A stretch of DNA of 64,000 bases from Rhodospirillaceae bacterium. Its GTDB lineage: Bacteria; Pseudomonadota; Alphaproteobacteria; UBA8366; Aestuariispiraceae. How positions within the stretch are numbered: the stretch's first letter is position 1; each line of letters opens with the position of its first letter. The stretch covers positions 62,001 through 126,000 of the forward strand of contig PAQY01000013.1 of NCBI GenBank assembly GCA_002709955.1, read 5' to 3'. This document shows, piece by piece, positions 59,688 to 64,000 of the stretch. The notes beneath the pieces are model-generated. The model made no database searches. It was given only the letters and a program-made list of their open reading frames with translations, and was not told the origin of the DNA. The position numbers and the translations under genes were made by a program.

Positions 59688-61070
59688 TTACAGATACTGT
59701 TTTCTGGCTGCCGCTGCTGCTTCCCGCACGCGGCTGGGCGCAGTACCGCCAAAACTGGTCCGGCTAGCAACGGATGCCGCAGGACTTAGCACAGAATATA
59801 TATCAGATGTAATGCGCTTTTCCACCGATTGCATCTCTTCCAGCGACAGTTCCGCCAGATCAACGCCGCGTGCTTCTGCCTTTGCAACCAGCGCGCCGGT
59901 CACATGATGGGCATCCCGGAAGGGCAGATTGAGGACCCGCACACACCAGTCGGCCAGATCGGTTGCAGTGGGGAAGCCCTTTTCCAGCCCGGCCATCATG
60001 CGGTCGGGGCGGGGTTGCATATCATCGACCATGCCTGCGGTCGCAGCAACGGCCAGGGTCAGGGATTCAACAGCATCAAACAAAGGTTCCTTGTCTTCCT
60101 GCATATCCTTGCAGAACGTCATGGGCAGTCCCTTCATCATTGTTGATACACTGATAAAGGCCCCCAGCAACCGCCCGGGTTTGGCGCGCACCAGCTCTGC
60201 CGCATCCGGGTTCTTCTTTTGCGGCATGATGGACGACCCGGTGGTGAAGGCGTCGCTGAGCGTGATGAATGCGAAACGGTCGGACATCCACATCACGATT
60301 TCTTCAGCAAGACGGCTGAGATGGATCGCATGAATGGACCCTGCGGCCAGGAATTCCAGAATGAAATCACGGCTGCCGACGCTGTCCATGGAATTGGCGG
60401 TGGGTCGATCAAAGCCCAGCGCCTTGGCAGTTCTGTGCCGATCAATGGGGAAGGATGTCCCAGCCAGCGCTGCCGCGCCCAATGGGCATTCGTTCAGACG
60501 CTTGCGACAATCTGCCAGCCGACCGCGATCCCGCCCGACCATTTCGACATAGGCCATCAGGTGATGACCGAATGTGACCGGCTGGGCGCTTTGTAAATGG
60601 GTATAGCCCGGCATCAGAACGTCGGCATGGGCTTCGGCCTTGTCGATCAGGGCGCGCTGAAGGTCCGCCATCAGCGCGTCCAGACCGTCCAGCGCATCGC
60701 GGGTCCACAGGCGGACATCGGTGATGACCTGATCGTTGCGGCTGCGTCCCGTATGCAGGCGCGCGCCGGGATCTCCGATCTTTTCGCGCAGCCGGGCTTC
60801 CACATTCATGTGGATATCTTCCAGCTCGGTCTTGAAATCAAAGGTTCCTGCCTCTATTTCCTGTTGTATCTCAGCAAGGCCCTGATGGATCGCATCGCGG
60901 TCCTGGGTCGTGATGATGCCTTGGGCGGCCAGCATGTCGGAATGCGCCAGGGACCCCTGAATGTCCTGTTTATACAGGTTTTTGTCGAAACCAATGGAGG
61001 CGTTGATTTTTTCCATGATTTCCGCCGGACCGCCAGAGAACCGACCGCCCCACATATCGTTCTTAGACAT
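59688..61070 (-). CDS. argH: Argininosuccinate lyase
   Basis: A 460-aa fumarase/aspartase-superfamily enzyme splitting argininosuccinate to arginine and fumarate. It starts [21 protein letters not shown] and has [34 protein letters not shown], the signature [22 protein letters not shown] with the catalytic serine, and [20 protein letters not shown]. It is the first gene of the argH-lptM-lysA-TIGR02302 operon, divergent from the tlpA-like gene with only 51 bases between starts, so promoters overlap. Confidence 0.97.
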   Translation of the reverse strand: MSKNDMWGGRFSGGPAEIMEKINASIGFDKNLYKQDIQGSLAHSDMLAAQGIITTQDRDAIHQGLAEIQQEIEAGTFDFKTELEDIHMNVEARLREKIGDPGARLHTGRSRNDQVITDVRLWTRDALDGLDALMADLQRALIDKAEAHADVLMPGYTHLQSAQPVTFGHHLMAYVEMVGRDRGRLADCRKRLNECPLGAAALAGTSFPIDRHRTAKALGFDRPTANSMDSVGSRDFILEFLAAGSIHAIHLSRLAEEIVMWMSDRFAFITLSDAFTTGSSIMPQKKNPDAAELVRAKPGRLLGAFISVSTMMKGLPMTFCKDMQEDKEPLFDAVESLTLAVAATAGMVDDMQPRPDRMMAGLEKGFPTATDLADWCVRVLNLPFRDAHHVTGALVAKAEARGVDLAELSLEEMQSVEKRITSDIYSVLSPAASVASRTSFGGTAPSRVREAAAAARKQYL

Positions 61071-61121
61071 ACTGTCTCACCCTTGTTATCGTTACTCTAT
61101 GATGAATTGGAGGTTCAGCCT

Positions 61122-61784
61122 GTGACCGATCCCGTAAAAACATCCCCTTTGGTGCCGACACGCCGTGACTTTGGCCTTGGCGTTTACGGCCTTGGCATTT
61201 GCGCCATGGGCCTGACTGCCCTTGCGCCATCCATACTGCATACACGCCCGGTTCAGGCGGCTGCGGACTATCCTCCGACTGATGGGGAGATGCAAGAATT
61301 CGTTCTGTTAAAGGAACGCGCGCCGGCCCCCGTTACCCCATTTTTTGATGGCGATGGCGCTGAATTTCATTTCACGGATTTTACCGGGAAAGTATTGCTG
61401 GTCAATTTCTGGGCGACATGGTGCGCGCCCTGTATCAAGGAAATGCCCAGTCTGGCCCGTTTGAACGATGCCCTGGCCGGGCCGAATTTCCGCTTGTTGA
61501 CGATCAGCCAGGATCGCGGTGGCAAGGCGGTTGCCGAACCTTTCCTGCGCGACCGGTTGGGACTGCCGGATCTGGAATTGTTCTATGACCCTAAATTAAA
61601 GCTGGGTCGGGAACTGGGGTTGCGGGGCTTGCCCAGTACCTATCTGATTGATCAGCAGGGCAACTTGGTTGGCGGTCTGGCAGGGGCTGCGGAATGGGAC
61701 AGCCCGGACGCGATTGAAATGATCAAATATGTCATGCTGCAAGGCGGCGACATGGAAAAGACAGACAGCCAGTCCAGCACTTAG
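61122..61784 (+). CDS. tlpA: TlpA-like thiol-disulfide oxidoreductase
   Basis: A 220-aa exported thioredoxin-fold protein. A twin-arginine-like signal (PTRRDFGLGVYGLGICAMGLTALAPSIL) is followed by a TlpA/ResA-type domain with active site FWATWCAPCIKEMPSLARLN (CAPC) near residue 103 and the cis-proline region GLPSTYLIDQQG. It works in the periplasm, reducing disulfides, for instance in cytochrome c or oxidase assembly. The start is GTG 61122, with GGAGG 8 bases upstream; the track's 175 extra residues are antisense to argH. The divergent argH neighbour is the classical tlpA location. Confidence 0.88.
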   Translation: MTDPVKTSPLVPTRRDFGLGVYGLGICAMGLTALAPSILHTRPVQAAADYPPTDGEMQEFVLLKERAPAPVTPFFDGDGAEFHFTDFTGKVLLVNFWATWCAPCIKEMPSLARLNDALAGPNFRLLTISQDRGGKAVAEPFLRDRLGLPDLELFYDPKLKLGRELGLRGLPSTYLIDQQGNLVGGLAGAAEWDSPDAIEMIKYVMLQGGDMEKTDSQSST

Positions 61785-61809
61785 GGCGTCAGACTTTCCG
61801 TCCGTTGCG

Positions 61810-63084
61810 TCACGGTTTCCTGTATCTGTCCGCCAATAGTTGAGAGACAGGCAGCGCCAGGACACATAGGAAGGAAACCTGCCACCAGGATGCCCAGATG
61901 GAGAAATTGGCCAGGGAACTGGTCCAGAAAGACGCCATCACGGCACAGGTGATCCATGCACTGGCATGGCCGCGCAAGGCTTTACGGGCGACCGCGATCA
62001 CCAATAGCAATTGCGTACCGCAAAACAGGACCAGCCCCACAATTCCCGTTTCTGACCAGATTTCCAGAATCCAGTTATGTGGGTGTCCGGGGATATATTC
62101 AGCGCTTTGAAGACCGGGAACCATTTCGCTGGCCCCCTCTGTTTTGTTGATCGTGTTGATGCCATAGCCCGTAATGGGGGCATCCTGTGCCTTCTGATAG
62201 ACAAACCCCCAGATCACCTGTCTGTGAAAGTCGATAATTGGCAATGGGGGAGACAGGACATCTTGTTCTTTTGTGGGGGGATGGGGCAGGACCCTAAAGA
62301 CGCTGATACCAACCGCCACACACAGGCCAAGAGTGGCGATAATCAACATAACACGGCCACGCCGCGACAGGGCGCGCGCGATCAGCAGTAAAACCAGAAC
62401 CAAGCCGACCCCTATTAAGCCGCCAACCGCCGATTCCGCAGTTTGACCGGTGATGCCAGCGAATAATGCGATGTCACAGATCAGGGCAATGGACACCACG
62501 CCGATCCAGATGCCGCGCCGCTGCCATGCCAGATACAGCAGTACAGGTACGGACAGGGCCAGAACCGATTGCAGCGATTTGAACATATTTTCCCGCATGA
62601 TCGGACCTTCATGCAACGGCTTGAAAACATGCAGCAGGGCGGGTTCGACAATAACCGCAATAACGGCCAGGGTTCCCAGGACGGCAGACCCAATCATAAT
62701 GCTGGATTCTGCGATATGGCGGGCCTGTGGGCGTTCCGCCAATGCAACGATCACCCAGATGAAGGCCATGATGTAGACTGTCATGCGGCTGACAACCTGT
62801 ATCGAACTGATCGGATCAATTGAGGTTATGGTAATGCCCACCCACCACAGCAAGGTCAGCAAGGCCGCTGTTCCAACCCGGGTTTTTGCCAGCGCCATGG
62901 CCTGTTGCCTGGCAGACGGGTTCGCCATCGCAACAGCGGCCAAAATCGCCGCAAAGCCAAAGGCGATGGCAAGGGCCAGATTGCCCATATAAGTTACGGG
63001 TACAGCGATACCGGTCAGCAATCCTAAAGCCCAGGCATATCCACGACTGTAGGTGAACTGCTGGGGATTAATTACGGTGGTCAC
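61810..63084 (-). CDS. O-antigen ligase-like membrane protein
   Basis: A ~424-aa polytopic inner-membrane protein with about eleven helices and the Wzy_C/O-antigen ligase motif in its large periplasmic loop and beyond (GYGINTINKTEG, then PGHPHNWILEIWSETGIVGLVLF). Such proteins join O-antigen or other glycans to lipid A core or polymerise polysaccharide. GTG 63084 is chosen because GAGGG lies 8 bases upstream and the protein then starts just before its first helix; GTG 63090 is also possible. The track start at 63300 overlaps the divergent gene. No other glycan genes are adjacent. Confidence 0.82.
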   Translation of the reverse strand: MTTVINPQQFTYSRGYAWALGLLTGIAVPVTYMGNLALAIAFGFAAILAAVAMANPSARQQAMALAKTRVGTAALLTLLWWVGITITSIDPISSIQVVSRMTVYIMAFIWVIVALAERPQARHIAESSIMIGSAVLGTLAVIAVIVEPALLHVFKPLHEGPIMRENMFKSLQSVLALSVPVLLYLAWQRRGIWIGVVSIALICDIALFAGITGQTAESAVGGLIGVGLVLVLLLIARALSRRGRVMLIIATLGLCVAVGISVFRVLPHPPTKEQDVLSPPLPIIDFHRQVIWGFVYQKAQDAPITGYGINTINKTEGASEMVPGLQSAEYIPGHPHNWILEIWSETGIVGLVLFCGTQLLLVIAVARKALRGHASAWITCAVMASFWTSSLANFSIWASWWQVSFLCVLALPVSQLLADRYRKP

Positions 63085-63130
63085 GTTCACGCCCTCAGTG
63101 ACCGGCCAGAGGGATTTCTGGCAACGGTTT

Positions 63131-63186
63131 CTAAACGCTTGGTTTGTAAGAAAAAGTCTATTAGTGCTATGACACGAAGCGTTTAG
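63131..63186. promoter_or_regulatory. 10-bp inverted repeat spanning a divergent promoter
   Basis: CTAAACGCTT and AAGCGTTTAG are perfect inverted repeats 36 bases apart, located between the ligase-like gene and the rightmost hydrolase gene. The spacing (46 bases centre to centre) and position suit cooperative regulator binding on both faces of the promoter region, or looping. Confidence 0.5.
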
Positions 63187-63220
63187 CATGCCGATATCAG
63201 CAACGCAATTGGCAGATTTT

Positions 63221-64000
63221 ATGGCAAGAATTAGATGGATTTGGGCGGTCCTCGCCATCATTGTGATATTGGGGCTGTTGGTAGTCTTTGTTCGCACCAA
63301 TGAAGCGGCCTTTACGGTGTATAAGCGCCTTAAAGCACAGGACCAGTATGTCTATGAGGAGGTCCGCCCCAGTCTTGTGGCGCAGGATCCCGCCACTTTC
63401 ATATCGATCAGAACGCCTGCGGATGTTTTGACATATCGTGAAACGTTAAATCGACTGGTCTATGGCGGGGACGGGCAGCGCCTGGCGGAAACCCCGATTT
63501 CGGCTGATAGTGATAGTCCGGTTCTGGATGCCGTTCGGCAGTTTTCTGGCGTTGCGGAGGCGCATCGTTTCGCCCTGGAAGTCCGACCCGGCCTTTATTC
63601 CTATATCTATCTTATGGTGCCTGCGAACCCGATGCCGCACCGTGGACTGATTTATCATCATGGCTTTGCAGGCAGTTTTCCCCAGCGCCAGGATTTGATT
63701 GAGGCCGCCCTTAAAAAGGGGCTGACGGTTATCGTCATGGATCAATTGGCCTATGGGGAGAATGCCGGGGAGGCCCCCTGTGATTTTCCGGCAGGGGCCG
63801 ACTGTCAGGCCAATCTGCAATTTGATCTGACCAAATTAAAGAACCCCCTGGCGATCCATGTTGAACCCGTGCGCGTCGCCATTGATCTGTTGAATGAACG
63901 GGGCATCAATGATGTGACCGTGGTGGGCTTTTCCGCGGGATCAGGAACAATTGTTCTGACCGCTGCTTTGGATGACAGAATTCGAACATCCATCGCGGTG
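63221..64000 (+). CDS. Membrane-anchored alpha/beta hydrolase (5' part)
   Basis: The frame is open to the right window edge, so it is missing from the ORF track. An N-terminal membrane anchor (WIWAVLAIIVILGLLVVFV) is followed by a periplasmic hydrolase: LIYHHGFAGSFPQRQDLIEAALKKGLTVIVMDQLAYGENAG and a nucleophile elbow GFSAGSGTIVLTAALD near residue 245. Start ATG 63221 gives a compact anchor; ATG 63188 in the same frame is possible and neither has a strong ribosome site. The catalytic acid and His lie beyond the edge. Substrate unknown; divergent from the O-antigen ligase-like gene. Confidence 0.72.
   Translation, partial: MARIRWIWAVLAIIVILGLLVVFVRTNEAAFTVYKRLKAQDQYVYEEVRPSLVAQDPATFISIRTPADVLTYRETLNRLVYGGDGQRLAETPISADSDSPVLDAVRQFSGVAEAHRFALEVRPGLYSYIYLMVPANPMPHRGLIYHHGFAGSFPQRQDLIEAALKKGLTVIVMDQLAYGENAGEAPCDFPAGADCQANLQFDLTKLKNPLAIHVEPVRVAIDLLNERGINDVTVVGFSAGSGTIVLTAALDDRIRTSIAV

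Noticed and set aside
60597-61121. N-terminal 175 residues of the 395-aa ORF ending in tlpA
   Set aside because: This part is antisense to argH. The real start is GTG 61122, with GGAGG 8 bases upstream and a twin-arginine-like signal after it.

Overview
The window is chromosomal DNA of an alphaproteobacterium, most likely Rhodospirillales-like. This is inferred from gene content and neighbourhoods: a TIGR02302/DUF4175 gene with lysA, an LptM-type lipoprotein and argH next to a divergent tlpA; a DUF1289 gene beside a ycaQ-type gene; a rhodanese-metZ pair; GcvA-type LysR; a type A RNase P RNA; and GC-rich palindromic intergenic repeats. No genus can be named from the sequence alone. Coding density is high and most genes sit in short, often ATGA-overlapping operons.

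Layout. 1-1.8 kb: 3' end of an MDR oxidoreductase and a secreted Sel1-like protein. 1.8-4.7 kb: an accessory island on the minus strand with a 668-aa polymorphic-toxin-like protein (C-terminal ParB-like domain), two paralogous 93-aa candidate immunity proteins, and between them a frameshifted orphan copy of the toxin tip. 5-8.8 kb: bdhA, then metY with an alpha/beta hydrolase and a thioesterase. 8.8-15 kb: greB and a potABCD-type polyamine importer with a putrescine aminotransferase. 15-26 kb: prpE, an ArsR/permease pair, DUF1289, ycaQ, an EamA exporter, proC, TerB-like and YbjN proteins, a D-2-hydroxyacid dehydrogenase, a GST and trhO.

26-32 kb: a probable catabolic operon (aldehyde dehydrogenase, luciferase-like monooxygenase, flavin reductase, alpha/beta hydrolase, DUF1185) with a divergent LysR regulator. 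Its composition resembles trigonelline/N-heterocycle ring-opening clusters. 32-37 kb: glpR-ugpCBAE, a glycerol-3-phosphate importer with visible GlpR-like half-sites. 37-40 kb: a divergent pair of exported proteins, one an FGE-sulfatase-fold protein without the catalytic cysteines. 40-49 kb: tRNA-Arg(CCT), gloA, a fused SpmAB-like protein, a polytopic membrane protein and a LivKHMGF-type importer, followed by a patch of palindromic repeats with a 22-bp duplication of the livF end. 49-64 kb: pncA, rhodanese-metZ, an MFS transporter, a secreted hydrolase, rnpB, a GlxA-type regulator, the TIGR02302-lysA-lptM-argH operon, tlpA, an O-antigen ligase-like protein and the start of a membrane-anchored hydrolase.

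Most of the window is metabolic and transport housekeeping for a heterotroph using polyamines, glycerol phosphate, hydroxybutyrate, propionate and probably an N-heterocycle. The least ordinary parts are the toxin/immunity island with its degenerate orphan tip, the monooxygenase cluster, the FGE-like divergent pair, several strong uncharacterised palindromes in divergent promoters, and a structured leader with an intrinsic terminator before metY. All assignments are from reading the sequence; no database search was run.
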